Below are positions 50,671 to 58,728 of a stretch of DNA of 64,000 nt, piece after piece; positions within the stretch are counted from its first letter, which is position 1, and each line of letters starts with the position of its first letter. Source of the DNA: Erwinia_E haradaeae_B (GTDB lineage: Bacteria > Pseudomonadota > Gammaproteobacteria > Enterobacterales > Enterobacteriaceae); NCBI RefSeq assembly GCF_900698985.1, contig NZ_LR217730.1, forward strand, positions 372,001-436,000, written 5' to 3'. Position numbers and translations under genes: made by a program. The notes under the pieces are model-generated. The model searched no databases. It had not been told where the DNA came from and worked only from the letters and a program-made list of their open reading frames with translations.

Positions 50671-50949
50671 ATGCCGCGTTCTCTTAAGAAGGGTCCATTT
50701 ATTGACCTACATTTACTAAAGAAGGTAGAAAAAGCTTTAGTAACCGGAGAAAGAAAGCCTGTGCGCACTTGGTCACGTCGTTCGACAATTTTTCCAAAGA
50801 TGATTGGTTTAACCATTGCAATTCATAATGGTCGTCAACATATTCCTGTATTTGTGTCTGATGAGATGGTTGGTCACAAATTAGGTGAGTTTTCTCCTAC
50901 TCGTACCTATCGCGGTCACATTGCTGATAAAAAAGTTAAAAAACGATAA
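50671..50949 (+). CDS. rpsS: 30S ribosomal protein S19
   Basis: S19 forms part of the 30S head and contacts the 50S subunit. The 92 residues equal E. coli S19. MPRSLKKGPFID, TWSRRSTIFP and GHKLGEFSPTRTYRGH are typical. It follows rplB by 16 bases. Confidence 0.97.
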   Translation: MPRSLKKGPFIDLHLLKKVEKALVTGERKPVRTWSRRSTIFPKMIGLTIAIHNGRQHIPVFVSDEMVGHKLGEFSPTRTYRGHIADKKVKKR

Positions 50950-50964
50950 AACAGGAGGATAAAG

Positions 50965-51297
50965 ATGGAAATTATTGCGCAACAACGACATGCTCGATCT
51001 TCTGCGCAAAAGATTCGTTTAATTGCTGATATCATACGAGGTAAAAAAGTCTCAAAAGCTTTGGAGTTTTTAACCTATACAAATAAAAAGGCTGCGATTT
51101 TAGTTAAGAAAGTTTTGGAATCTGCTATTGCTAATGCTGAGCATAACGAAGGTGTTGATATTGATAATTTAATTATTACAAAAATATTTATTAATGAAGG
51201 CCCTAGTATGAAACGCATTATGCCTCGTGCAAAAGGTCGTGCGGATCGCATTTTAAAGCGAACTAGCCATATTACTTTGGCCGTATCCGATCGATAA
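50965..51297 (+). CDS. rplV: 50S ribosomal protein L22
   Basis: L22 has a hairpin that narrows the exit tunnel. The 110 residues equal E. coli. RHARSSAQKIRLIADIIRGKK near the start is conserved in pattern, and EGPSMKRIMPRAKGRADRI forms the tunnel hairpin region. AGGAGG stands 6 bases before the ATG, one of the best ribosome sites in the window. Confidence 0.97.
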   Translation: MEIIAQQRHARSSAQKIRLIADIIRGKKVSKALEFLTYTNKKAAILVKKVLESAIANAEHNEGVDIDNLIITKIFINEGPSMKRIMPRAKGRADRILKRTSHITLAVSDR

Positions 51298-51315
51298 GAC
51301 TCTGGAGAGTAGGAA

Positions 51316-52014
51316 ATGGGTCAAAAAGTACATCCTCATGGTATGCGATTGGGTATCGTGAAGTCTTGGAATTCTACTTGGTTCGCCAATACTAAGGAAT
51401 TTGCTGATAATTTAGACAGTGACTTTAAAGTTCGTCAATTTCTTATGAAAGAACTAGTTAAAGCATCAGTTTCTCGTGTCGTCATTGAGCGACCGACTAA
51501 AAGTATCCGTGTTACTATTCATACCGCCCGTCCTGGTATTGTTATAGGAAAAAAAGGTGAAGATGTAGAAAAAATTCGCCAAGTTATTGCAAATATTGCT
51601 GGTGTTCCTGCACAGATTAATATTTCTGAAGTGCGCAAGCCAGAATTAGATGCTAAGTTAGTTTCTGATAATATTGCGGCACAACTAGAACGTCGTGTAA
51701 TATTTCGTCGCGCTATGAAACGAGCTGTGCAGAACGCAATGCGTTTAGGTGCAAAAGGGATCAAAGTTAAGGTAAGTGGTCGTTTAGGTGGTGCTGAAAT
51801 TGCACGTACTGAGTGGTATCGTGAAGGTCGCGTACCATTGCATACTCTACGGGCAGATATTGATTATAATACCTCCGAGGCTCACACTACTTATGGTGTT
51901 ATTGGGGTTAAAGTATGGATCTTTAAGGGTGAGATTCTAGGTGGTATGACCGCGATTGAACAACCGGAACAAGCTGCTCCGCCTAAAAAGAAACAGCGTA
52001 AAAGCCGTAAGTAA
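51316..52014 (+). CDS. rpsC: 30S ribosomal protein S3
   Basis: S3 lies at the mRNA entry tunnel and contributes helicase activity. The 232 residues (E. coli 233) have MGQKVHPHGMRLG, the KH-domain motif GIVIGKKGEDVEKIR, and GRLGGAEIARTEWY. The C-terminus is Lys/Arg-rich. AGTAGGA lies upstream. It follows rplV by 18 bases. Confidence 0.97.
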   Translation: MGQKVHPHGMRLGIVKSWNSTWFANTKEFADNLDSDFKVRQFLMKELVKASVSRVVIERPTKSIRVTIHTARPGIVIGKKGEDVEKIRQVIANIAGVPAQINISEVRKPELDAKLVSDNIAAQLERRVIFRRAMKRAVQNAMRLGAKGIKVKVSGRLGGAEIARTEWYREGRVPLHTLRADIDYNTSEAHTTYGVIGVKVWIFKGEILGGMTAIEQPEQAAPPKKKQRKSRK

Positions 52015-52026
52015 GGAGAATCGCCG

Positions 52027-52437
52027 ATGTTACAACCAAGGCGCACAAAATTCCGTAAGATGCAAAAAGGTCGAAATCGTGGTTTAGCGCAAGGTAGAGA
52101 TATTAGCTTCGGTGTTTTTGGTCTAAAAGCCGTTGATCGTGGTCGTTTAACTGCCCGTCAGATCGAAGCAGCACGTCGCGCCATGACTCGTGCTATGAAG
52201 CGTCAGGGAAAAATTTGGATTCGTATTTTTCCGGATAAACCAATTACTGAAAAGCCATTAGAAGTTCGTATGGGAAAAGGTAAAGGTAATGTAGAATATT
52301 GGGTAGCGCTAATTCAACCAGGCAAGGTTCTATATGAAATGAGCGGTGTTTCAGAAGAACTTGCTCGTGAGGCTTTTAAATTAGCAGCATCAAAACTATC
52401 TATTAAGACCACCTTTGTAACTAAAACGGTGATGTAA
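52027..52437 (+). CDS. rplP: 50S ribosomal protein L16
   Basis: L16 joins late in 50S assembly and organises the A-site tRNA region. The 136 residues equal E. coli. MLQPRRTKFRKMQKGRNRG, FGLKAVDRGRLTARQIEAARRA and RMGKGKGNVEYWVA are conserved. The start follows AAGGAG. Its stop overlaps the rpmC start by one base (TAATG). Confidence 0.97.
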   Translation: MLQPRRTKFRKMQKGRNRGLAQGRDISFGVFGLKAVDRGRLTARQIEAARRAMTRAMKRQGKIWIRIFPDKPITEKPLEVRMGKGKGNVEYWVALIQPGKVLYEMSGVSEELAREAFKLAASKLSIKTTFVTKTVM

Positions 52438-52631
52438 TGAAAGCTATAGATCTATGTGAAAAAAGCATTGAAGATCTGCACACCCAACTTGTGATCCTTT
52501 TACGTCGACAGTTTAATCTACGTATGCAATCAGGATCCGGTCAGTTTAAAAAAACTCATGTTTTTAAGCAGGTTCGTCGCGATATTGCACGCGTAAAGAC
52601 TGTGCTGACTCACAAGGCTAAAGTATCATGA
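52437..52631 (+). CDS. rpmC: 50S ribosomal protein L29
   Basis: L29 lies next to L23 at the tunnel exit. The 64 residues (E. coli 63) form two helices, with the conserved ELHTQL-like segment (DLHTQLVILLRRQFNLRMQ), GQFKKTHVFKQVRRDIARVKT and a basic tail. It is coupled to both neighbours, by 1 base with rplP and by 4 bases (ATGA) with rpsQ. Confidence 0.95.
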   Translation: MKAIDLCEKSIEDLHTQLVILLRRQFNLRMQSGSGQFKKTHVFKQVRRDIARVKTVLTHKAKVS

Positions 52632-52882
52632 CTGAAAAAATTCGTACCTTACAAGGTAGAGTAACGAGTAATAAAATGGAAAAATCGATTGTCGTGGTTA
52701 TTGAGCGGTTTGTAAAGCACCCGATATATGGTAAATTTATAAAGCGTACAACTAAATTACATGTACATGATGAGCGCAATGAATGTGAGATTGGCGATGT
52801 TGTGAGTGTTCGTGAGTGTCGTCCTTTATCTAAAACCAAGTCATGGACTCTTGTTCGTGTTGTAGAGAAAGCAATTATATAA
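52628..52882 (+). CDS. rpsQ: 30S ribosomal protein S17
   Basis: S17 is an early 30S assembly protein of OB fold. The 84 residues equal E. coli. RTLQGRVTSNKMEKSIVV, KHPIYGKFIKRTTKLHVHDE and the ending TLVRVVEKAII fit the family. It overlaps rpmC by 4 bases. It is the last gene of the S10 operon and is followed by a clear terminator hairpin. Confidence 0.96.
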   Translation: MTEKIRTLQGRVTSNKMEKSIVVVIERFVKHPIYGKFIKRTTKLHVHDERNECEIGDVVSVRECRPLSKTKSWTLVRVVEKAII

Positions 52883-52911
52883 TAGGATGCCACAACCTCA
52901 TATTTAAAGAG

Positions 52912-52943
52912 AAACGGCTCCGATAGAGAGCCGTTTATTATTT
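52912..52943 (+). terminator. Terminator between S10 and spc operons
   Basis: AAACGGCTC (52912-52920) and GAGCCGTTT (52928-52936) form a perfect 9-bp GC-rich stem with a 7-base loop, followed by ATTATTT. It lies 30 bases after rpsQ and before rplN, at the same border that separates the S10 and spc operons in E. coli. A TATACT at 52968-52973 may be the -10 of the spc promoter, but no good -35 accompanies it. Confidence 0.8.
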
Positions 52944-53057
52944 CTATATATATAATAGAAGCGGTGTTATACTACTTTAGTATTTTATAGAAAGCTTAAT
53001 AAAATCTGAGTTCGGTGGGTATGTAAGTATGTAGTTGAAAATTAGCGGAGTACTAAA

Positions 53058-53429
53058 ATGATCCAAGAACAGACTATGTTGCACGTTGCTGATAATTCTG
53101 GCGCGCGTCGTGTAATGTGCATCAAGGTTCTGGGTGGTTCGCGCCGACGTTATGCAGATATAGGCGATATTATTAAAATTACCATTAAAGAAGCTATTCC
53201 TCGTGGTAAGGTTAAGAAAGGTGACGTTCTAAAAGCAGTAGTTGTTCGCACCAAAAAAGGTGTGCGCCGCCCAGACGGTTCTATCATTCGATTCGATGGA
53301 AATGCATGTGTGATCTTAAATAATCACAATGAACAACCAGTTGGGACGCGAATCTTTGGACCCGTAACTCGTGAATTACGCAGTGAAAAATTCATGAAGA
53401 TTATCTCTTTGGCACCAGAGGTGCTCTAA
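53058..53429 (+). CDS. rplN: 50S ribosomal protein L14
   Basis: L14 contacts the 30S subunit in bridge B8. The 123 residues equal E. coli. MIQEQTMLHVADNSGARR, the signature-like KKGDVLKAVVVRTKKGVRRPDGS and the C-terminal KIISLAPEVL are present. GCGGAG lies before the ATG. It is the first gene of the spc operon. Confidence 0.97.
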   Translation: MIQEQTMLHVADNSGARRVMCIKVLGGSRRRYADIGDIIKITIKEAIPRGKVKKGDVLKAVVVRTKKGVRRPDGSIIRFDGNACVILNNHNEQPVGTRIFGPVTRELRSEKFMKIISLAPEVL

Positions 53430-53439
53430 GGAACCAAAA

Positions 53440-53763
53440 ATGGCCTCTAAGATTCGGCGTAATGATGAAGTAATTGTGTTAAGTGGTAAGGATAAAGGAA
53501 AGCGTGGTAAAGTAAAAAATGTATTAGTTTGTGGTAAAATTCTGGTCGAGGGTATCAATTTAGTTACCAAGCATCAAAAACCGATTCCAGCCATGAATCA
53601 TCCAGGTGGTATTGTTAAAAAAGAAGCTGCAATACAAATATCTAATGTTGCACTTTTTAACTCAGATACTGGTAAAGCTGACCGAGTAGGCTTTAGATTT
53701 GAGGGAGGTAAAAAGGTTCGCTTTTTTAAATCTAACAGCAAAACCATAAGTAATATGGAGTAG
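53440..53763 (+). CDS. rplX: 50S ribosomal protein L24
   Basis: L24 is an assembly initiator of the 50S subunit. The 107 residues (E. coli 104) include the KOW motif in DEVIVLSGKDKGKRGKVKNV and the conserved KHQKPIPAMNHPGGIV. It carries three extra C-terminal residues. It follows rplN by 10 bases. Confidence 0.96.
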   Translation: MASKIRRNDEVIVLSGKDKGKRGKVKNVLVCGKILVEGINLVTKHQKPIPAMNHPGGIVKKEAAIQISNVALFNSDTGKADRVGFRFEGGKKVRFFKSNSKTISNME

Positions 53764-53767
53764 TGCA

Positions 53768-54307
53768 ATGGCAAGATTATACGCTGTTTACAAAAAGGAA
53801 GTAGTGAAAAAACTTATGACTGATTTGGGGTATCACTCTGTCATGCGTGTACCACGAATTGAAAAAATTACTCTAAATATGGGTGTAGGTCAAGCAAGTT
53901 CAGATAAAAAATTATTAGATCATGCAGTGACTAATTTGGCAGCTATTTCTGGCCAAAAACCTTTTATTACTAAAGCACGTAAGTCTATTGCTAGTTTTAA
54001 AATTCGTCAGGGTTATCCTATTGGTTGTAAAGTGACTCTGCGTGGCGAACGTATGTGGGAATTTTTTGAACGTCTAGTTTCTATTGCTATTCCACGTATT
54101 CGTGATTTTAGAGGTTTATCAACTAAATCTTTCGACGGTAATGGAAATTACAATATAGGTATTCGCGAGCAGATTATTTTTCCAGAAATTAACTATGATC
54201 AAATTGATCGAATTCGTGGTATGGATATCAGTATTACTACTACTGCACAATCTGATGCTGAAGGGGAAGCGCTTTTATCTGCATTTGATTTTCCATTTCG
54301 CAAGTAA
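53768..54307 (+). CDS. rplE: 50S ribosomal protein L5
   Basis: L5 binds 5S rRNA and forms part of the central protuberance. The 179 residues equal E. coli. KITLNMGVGQASSDKK, RKSIASFKIRQGYPIGCKVTLRG and RDFRGLSTKSFDGNGNYNIG are conserved. In E. coli the S8 feedback site is at the start of rplE mRNA; I did not verify its fold here. It follows rplX by 4 bases. Confidence 0.97.
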   Translation: MARLYAVYKKEVVKKLMTDLGYHSVMRVPRIEKITLNMGVGQASSDKKLLDHAVTNLAAISGQKPFITKARKSIASFKIRQGYPIGCKVTLRGERMWEFFERLVSIAIPRIRDFRGLSTKSFDGNGNYNIGIREQIIFPEINYDQIDRIRGMDISITTTAQSDAEGEALLSAFDFPFRK

Positions 54308-54321
54308 TAAGGGGCGCTCTT

Positions 54322-54627
54322 GTGGCTAAAAAAGCATTAAAAGCACGTGAAGTTGTTCGTGTAAAAATGGCCAAAAAATATCGCTCTAAACGTAAAACAC
54401 TAAAAGATATTATTTCTAGTGTTAATGCATCTGCAGAAGAACGTTGGGAAGCGATGTTAAAATTACAAAATATACCTCGTGATTCCAGTCCTTCTCGTCA
54501 GCGTAATCGTTGTCGTCAGACTGGTCGACCTCATGGTTATGTTGGTAAATTTGGTTTAAGTCGTATAAAATTGCGCGAGGCTGCTATGCGCGGTGAAGTG
54601 CCTGGTTTAAAAAAGGCTAGCTGGTAA
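54322..54627 (+). CDS. rpsN: 30S ribosomal protein S14
   Basis: S14 is part of the 30S head. The 101 residues equal E. coli and are of the long zinc-free type, with no CxxC pair. PRDSSPSRQRNRCRQTGRPHGY and REAAMRGEVPGLKKASW are conserved. The start is GTG (54322), with AAGGGG 9 bases upstream. Confidence 0.96.
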   Translation: MAKKALKAREVVRVKMAKKYRSKRKTLKDIISSVNASAEERWEAMLKLQNIPRDSSPSRQRNRCRQTGRPHGYVGKFGLSRIKLREAAMRGEVPGLKKASW

Positions 54628-54656
54628 GTACCGGTTATATACTAGGAGTAAAAAAT

Positions 54657-55049
54657 ATGAGCATGCAGGATCCAATTGCAGATATGTTAACTCGTATCCG
54701 TAACGGCCAGGCAGCGAATAAAATTTCGGTTAGAATGCCTTCTTCTAAATTAAAATTAGCTATTGCTGGTGTCCTAAAAGAGGAAGGATATATTTTAACA
54801 TATTCCATCATAAATGGCATCAAGGTAGAGCTAGAGTTAACTTTAAAGTATTTTCAAGGAAAGTCTGTTATTGAAAGTATTCAGCGCGTGAGTCGCCCAG
54901 GATTAAGGATTTACAAACGTAAACATGAATTGCCAAAAGTTATGGCAGGATTGGGTATTTCTATTGTTTCTACCTCTCAAGGGGTCATGACAGATCGCCT
55001 CGCTCGTCAATCAGGCCTTGGCGGTGAAATTGTCTGCTACATAGCATAA
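54657..55049 (+). CDS. rpsH: 30S ribosomal protein S8
   Basis: S8 binds the central domain of 16S rRNA and represses the spc operon in E. coli. The 130 residues equal E. coli. MSMQDPIADMLTRIRNGQ, SRPGLRIYKRKHELP and GIVSTSQG-like (SIVSTSQGVMTDRLAR) are present. AGGAG lies upstream of the ATG. Confidence 0.97.
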   Translation: MSMQDPIADMLTRIRNGQAANKISVRMPSSKLKLAIAGVLKEEGYILTYSIINGIKVELELTLKYFQGKSVIESIQRVSRPGLRIYKRKHELPKVMAGLGISIVSTSQGVMTDRLARQSGLGGEIVCYIA

Positions 55050-55085
55050 CTGCGTGTAGTTTAAGCTTAATTGGAGGGGCTGAAA

Positions 55086-55619
55086 ATGTCTCGTGTTGCT
55101 AAAGCACCTGTGAGTATTCCTATCCATGTACAGGTCAAACTGGACGGTCAGGTCATTATTGTTACAGGAAAAAACGATGAGTTAATGCATACGTTAAATA
55201 AAGCTGTATTAGTAAGAGAGGTTAACAACACCCTGATTTTTTCGCCACAGCCAGGTTTTATTGGTGGCTGGACTCAAGCAGGTACAGCTCGTGCTTTAGT
55301 AAATGCGATGATCATAGGTGTGACCCAAGGTTTTACTAAAAAGCTACAACTCGTTGGTGTGGGTTATCGTGCTACCTTAAAAGGGAACCGATTAAGTTTA
55401 TCGTTAGGTTTATCTCATTCCATCGATCATGTGCTCCCAAAGGGTATTGTTGCTACATGTATTAGTCAAACTGATCTTATACTACAAAGCGCAAATAAAC
55501 AGCTACTTGGTCAGGTTGCCGCCGATTTACGTGCTTATCGCCCTCCTGAGCCTTATAAGGGTAAGGGAATTCGTTACACTCATGAGGTTGTGCGTCGTAA
55601 AGAGGCTAAGAAGAAATAA
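55086..55619 (+). CDS. rplF: 50S ribosomal protein L6
   Basis: L6 lies near the factor-binding region of the 50S subunit. Starting at 55086 (MSRVAKAPVSIP) gives 177 residues, the E. coli length, with GGAGGGG upstream; an in-frame start at 55071 lies upstream of this site. QLVGVGYRATLKG and RPPEPYKGKGIRYTHEVVRRKEAKKK are conserved. Confidence 0.97.
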   Translation: MSRVAKAPVSIPIHVQVKLDGQVIIVTGKNDELMHTLNKAVLVREVNNTLIFSPQPGFIGGWTQAGTARALVNAMIIGVTQGFTKKLQLVGVGYRATLKGNRLSLSLGLSHSIDHVLPKGIVATCISQTDLILQSANKQLLGQVAADLRAYRPPEPYKGKGIRYTHEVVRRKEAKKK

Positions 55620-55628
55620 GGTAATAGT

Positions 55629-55982
55629 ATGGATAAAAAATCTTCTCGTCTTCGACGAGCAGCTCGTGTACGTTATCAGTTAAAAAGGCTCAGTATTACT
55701 CGCTTGGTGGTACATCGTACTCCGCGTCATATTTATGCACAAGTTATTTCTCCCAATGGTTCTGAAATTTTAGTAGCAGCTTCTACAGTAGAAAAATCTA
55801 TTGGTAAAAAATTAAAATACACTGGAAATAAGGATGCGGCAATTACTATTGGCACACTAGTTGCCGAGCGTGCAATTAAGAAGGGTATAACACGTGTAGC
55901 TTTTGATCGTTCTGGTTTTCAATATCATGGTCGCGTGCAGGCGTTAGCAGATGCTGCTCGTGAAGCTGGTCTACAGTTCTAA
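55629..55982 (+). CDS. rplR: 50S ribosomal protein L18
   Basis: L18 binds 5S rRNA with L5 and L25. The 117 residues equal E. coli. RLRRAARVRYQLKRL at the basic N-terminus, LVVHRTPRHIYAQVI, and GFQYHGRVQALADAAREAGLQF at the end are typical. It follows rplF by 9 bases. Confidence 0.96.
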   Translation: MDKKSSRLRRAARVRYQLKRLSITRLVVHRTPRHIYAQVISPNGSEILVAASTVEKSIGKKLKYTGNKDAAITIGTLVAERAIKKGITRVAFDRSGFQYHGRVQALADAAREAGLQF

Positions 55983-55997
55983 GACATAAGGTATAAG

Positions 55998-56516
55998 ATG
56001 GCACATATCGAAAAACAATCTGGCGAACTACAGGAAAAGCTAATCTCAGTAAATCGTGTTTCTAAAACTGTTCAGGGTGGGCGTATTTTTTCTTTTACGG
56101 CTCTTACTGTCGTTGGAGATGGCAATGGACGCATGGGATTTGGTTATGGTAAGGCGCGTGAAGTGCCGGCTGCAATTCAAAAAGCAATGGAAAAAGCTCG
56201 ACGAAACATGAGTTATTTTGCCTTATGCCACGGTACGTTACAGCATCCTGTTAAAGGTTCTCATACAGGGTCTCGTGTATTTATGAAGCCAGCATCAGAA
56301 GGAACGGGTATTATCGCTGGCGGTGCAATGCGTGCTGTTCTGGAGGTGGCTGGTATTCATAATGTGTTAGCTAAAGCTTATGGTTCTACAAATCCAATCA
56401 ATGTAGTACGCGCTACTTTAGATGGTTTGATGAGAATGAGGTCTCCAGAAATAGTTGCCGCTAAACGTGGTAAATCTATTAAAAATATCCTTGGAGATAG
56501 TTCTCATGGCGGTTAA
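55998..56516 (+). CDS. rpsE: 30S ribosomal protein S5
   Basis: S5 is important for decoding accuracy at the mRNA entry. The 172 residues exceed E. coli (167) by five. LISVNRVSKTVQGGRIFSF, GYGKAREVPAAIQKAMEKARRN and GSTNPINVVRATLDGL are conserved. The E. coli ending ILGK is replaced by ILGDSSHGG, so the original stop seems lost and the frame now runs 11 bases into rpmD. Confidence 0.96.
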   Translation: MAHIEKQSGELQEKLISVNRVSKTVQGGRIFSFTALTVVGDGNGRMGFGYGKAREVPAAIQKAMEKARRNMSYFALCHGTLQHPVKGSHTGSRVFMKPASEGTGIIAGGAMRAVLEVAGIHNVLAKAYGSTNPINVVRATLDGLMRMRSPEIVAAKRGKSIKNILGDSSHGG

Positions 56517-56694
56517 GATGATTAAAATTACTCAAATGCGTAGCGCAATTGGCTGTTTACCCAAACATAAAGCTACTTTGTTTGGTTTAGGTCTTCGGAG
56601 AATTCGTCATACTGTATATCGTGAAGATACGGTAGCTATTCGAGGTATGATTCGAGTTATTTCCTATATGATTGAAGTGGTAGAGGGGGTATAG
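56506..56694 (+). CDS. rpmD: 50S ribosomal protein L30
   Basis: L30 is a small 50S protein. The start at 56506 (MAVKMIKITQ) aligns with E. coli MAKTIKITQ and has GGAG 9 bases upstream, giving 62 residues (E. coli 59). A second ATG at 56518 is possible and would avoid the overlap with rpsE. RSAIGCLPKHKATLFGLGLRRI is the family core. Its TAG is directly followed by the rplO ATG. The in-frame upstream ATG at 56455 lies inside rpsE and is not used. Confidence 0.92.
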   Translation: MAVKMIKITQMRSAIGCLPKHKATLFGLGLRRIRHTVYREDTVAIRGMIRVISYMIEVVEGV

Positions 56695-57129
56695 ATGTAT
56701 TTAAATACTTTATCACCAGCTCAAGGTTCTAAACATGTAGCAAAACGTTTAGGGCGAGGCATTGGATCTGGGTTTGGAAAAACTGCTGGACGAGGCCATA
56801 AGGGGCAAAAATCACGCGCTGGTAGTGGTGCGCATCGTGGATTTGAGGGTGGTCAGACTCCTTTATATCGGCGTTTGCCAAAATTTGGTTTTATATCTCG
56901 TAAAGCTAGATTTACCGCACAAGTGCGTCTATCTGATTTAAATAGGATTCAAAGTGCTATTATTGATCTTCATACTTTAAAAGAAGCGCGTTTAATTAGT
57001 ATGCAAACTAAATTTGCAAAAGTGATACTTTTTGGTGGTATTGAGACGGCTATTACAATTCGTGGGTTACGTGTAACCCAGGGTGCTCGTTCTTTAATTT
57101 TTGCTGCTGGCGGAACAATTGAGGCATAA
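56695..57129 (+). CDS. rplO: 50S ribosomal protein L15
   Basis: L15 is a late assembly protein of the 50S subunit. The 144 residues equal E. coli. LNTLSPAQGSKHVAKRLGRGIGSGFGKT, GRGHKGQKSRAG and GFEGGQTPLYRRLPKFGF are conserved. It begins right after the rpmD stop, suggesting coupled translation. Confidence 0.97.
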   Translation: MYLNTLSPAQGSKHVAKRLGRGIGSGFGKTAGRGHKGQKSRAGSGAHRGFEGGQTPLYRRLPKFGFISRKARFTAQVRLSDLNRIQSAIIDLHTLKEARLISMQTKFAKVILFGGIETAITIRGLRVTQGARSLIFAAGGTIEA

Positions 57130-57136
57130 CTTATCG

Positions 57137-58468
57137 ATGGTTAAGCAATCGCGACTTGGTTTTAAAAGCACTAAAGGTGGCCTGAGTGAGCTAAAGATTA
57201 GATTAGCGTTTCTTATAAGTGCGCTGACTATTTTTCGTATTGGTTCTTTTATTCCTATTCCAGGAATTGATGTGACTATTATCTCGAATCTTCTTGAGAG
57301 GCAGCGTGGAACCATTATTGATATGTTTAATATGTTTTCTGGAGGTTCGTTAAGTCGGGCTTCTATATTTGCTTTAGGGATTATGCCATATATCTCTGCA
57401 TCAATCATTGTTCAGATATTAACAATGGTCAATCCTACTTTGTCTGAGTTAAAAAAAGAAGGAGAGGTTGGCCGTCGAAAAATTAGTCAGTATACTCGTT
57501 ATGCTACTCTAGTACTAGGTATACTTCAATCAATTGGCGTTGCTATAGGTTTACCGAATATGCCAGGAATGCACGGTTTAGTATTACATCCAGGACTTGG
57601 GTTTTGTATTACTGCTGTGATTAGTTTAGTAACTGGAACTATGTTTCTTATGTGGTTAGGTGAGCAAATTACAGAGAGAGGCATGGGTAATGGTATTTCT
57701 ATGATAATTTTTGCAGGTATTGTAGCTGGTTTACCATCTGCGATTGGGCATACTCTTGAAGAGGCTAGGCAAGGCGAGTTACATATCCTTGGTTTAATAT
57801 TATTGGTAGTTTTAGTATTTTCTATTACTTTATTTGTTGTATTTATTGAGCGTGGTCAACGACGCATTGTTGTACATTATGCGCAGCGTCAGCAAGGTCG
57901 AAAAACTTACGCTGCACATAACACGCACTTGCCCTTAAAAGTTAATATGTCTGGGGTTATTCCTGCGATATTTGCCTCTAGCCTGATTTTGCTTCCAGCA
58001 ACGTTGATATCATGGTTTGGTGATGGTATTGGTTCTGGTTTATTGATGAAAATTTCACTTTTTTTACAGCCTGGAGAGCCGCTTTATGTGTTACTTTATG
58101 CAACAGCAATTATTTTTTTCTCTTTTTTTTATACAGAGTTAGTTTTTAATCCACGTGAAACAGCAGATAATTTAAAAAAATGTGGTGCATTTGTTTTAGG
58201 GATTCGCCCAGGAGAGCATACTGGAAAGTATATTCAAAAGGTTATGAGTCGATTAACATTAATTGGTTCCTTATATATTACATTTATTTGTCTGATTCCA
58301 GAGTTTTTGCGTAACTCGATGAAAGTTCCATTTTATTTTGGTGGTACGTCTTTATTGATTGTAGTAGTTGTCATTATGGATTTTATGGTACAAGTACAAA
58401 CTCTGTTAATGTCCAGTCGATACGAGTCTGTATTAAAAAAAGCAAACTTAAAAGGTTATAGTCGTTAA
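57137..58468 (+). CDS. secY: Protein translocase subunit SecY
   Basis: SecY forms the channel of the SecYEG translocase in the inner membrane. The start at 57137 (MVKQSRLGFKS) gives 443 residues, the E. coli length; an in-frame start at 57101 would overlap rplO and add 12 unmatched residues. Ten hydrophobic segments are visible. GSFIPIPGID, GIMPYISASI and the SecY signature around RRKISQYTRY are conserved, and the C-terminal cytosolic loop keeps the Arg in NPRETADNLKK-type sequence. Its presence fits with an exported DsbA. Confidence 0.97.
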   Translation: MVKQSRLGFKSTKGGLSELKIRLAFLISALTIFRIGSFIPIPGIDVTIISNLLERQRGTIIDMFNMFSGGSLSRASIFALGIMPYISASIIVQILTMVNPTLSELKKEGEVGRRKISQYTRYATLVLGILQSIGVAIGLPNMPGMHGLVLHPGLGFCITAVISLVTGTMFLMWLGEQITERGMGNGISMIIFAGIVAGLPSAIGHTLEEARQGELHILGLILLVVLVFSITLFVVFIERGQRRIVVHYAQRQQGRKTYAAHNTHLPLKVNMSGVIPAIFASSLILLPATLISWFGDGIGSGLLMKISLFLQPGEPLYVLLYATAIIFFSFFYTELVFNPRETADNLKKCGAFVLGIRPGEHTGKYIQKVMSRLTLIGSLYITFICLIPEFLRNSMKVPFYFGGTSLLIVVVVIMDFMVQVQTLLMSSRYESVLKKANLKGYSR

Positions 58469-58477
58469 GGGGGCAAA

Positions 58478-58594
58478 ATGAAAGTATGTGCTTCTGTTAG
58501 AAAATTATGTCGTGATTGTAAGATTATTCGTCGTCATGGAGTGGTCCGTGTGATTTGTAGCACCGAGCCTAAACATAAACAACGACAAGGCTAA
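58478..58594 (+). CDS. rpmJ: 50S ribosomal protein L36
   Basis: L36 is a zinc-binding ribosomal protein of 38 residues, as in E. coli. It begins MKVCASVRKLCRDCK and ends STEPKHKQRQG, with zinc ligands Cys11, Cys14, Cys27 and His33. Cys4 replaces the Arg found in E. coli. AAGGGGG stands 4 bases before the ATG. It is the last gene of the spc operon, 9 bases after secY. Confidence 0.96.
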   Translation: MKVCASVRKLCRDCKIIRRHGVVRVICSTEPKHKQRQG

Positions 58595-58644
58595 TCAATT
58601 CTTATATGTTTTAATTGGATTAAACCAATTTAGATACTTCTGTA

Positions 58645-58673
58645 TTGACTATATGTTCTAATAGAAGTATTCT
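58645..58673 (+). promoter_or_regulatory. Candidate sigma70 promoter of the alpha operon
   Basis: TTGACT (58645-58650) and TATTCT (58668-58673) are separated by 17 bases, 55 bases before the rpsM start. The location between rpmJ and rpsM is that of the E. coli alpha promoter. The segment also contains a stem ATACTTCT/AGAAGTAT (58634-58641 with 58663-58670) that overlaps the promoter. Confidence 0.6.
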
Positions 58674-58728
58674 AAAAATGGGCTTTTGGATAAAAGATAC
58701 ACTAGTTCATAATACATAGGAGTGCATA

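Noticed and set aside
52945..52973. spc operon promoter before rplN
   Set aside because: TATACT is a fair -10, but no -35 at 16-18 bases could be found, so it is not listed as a promoter.
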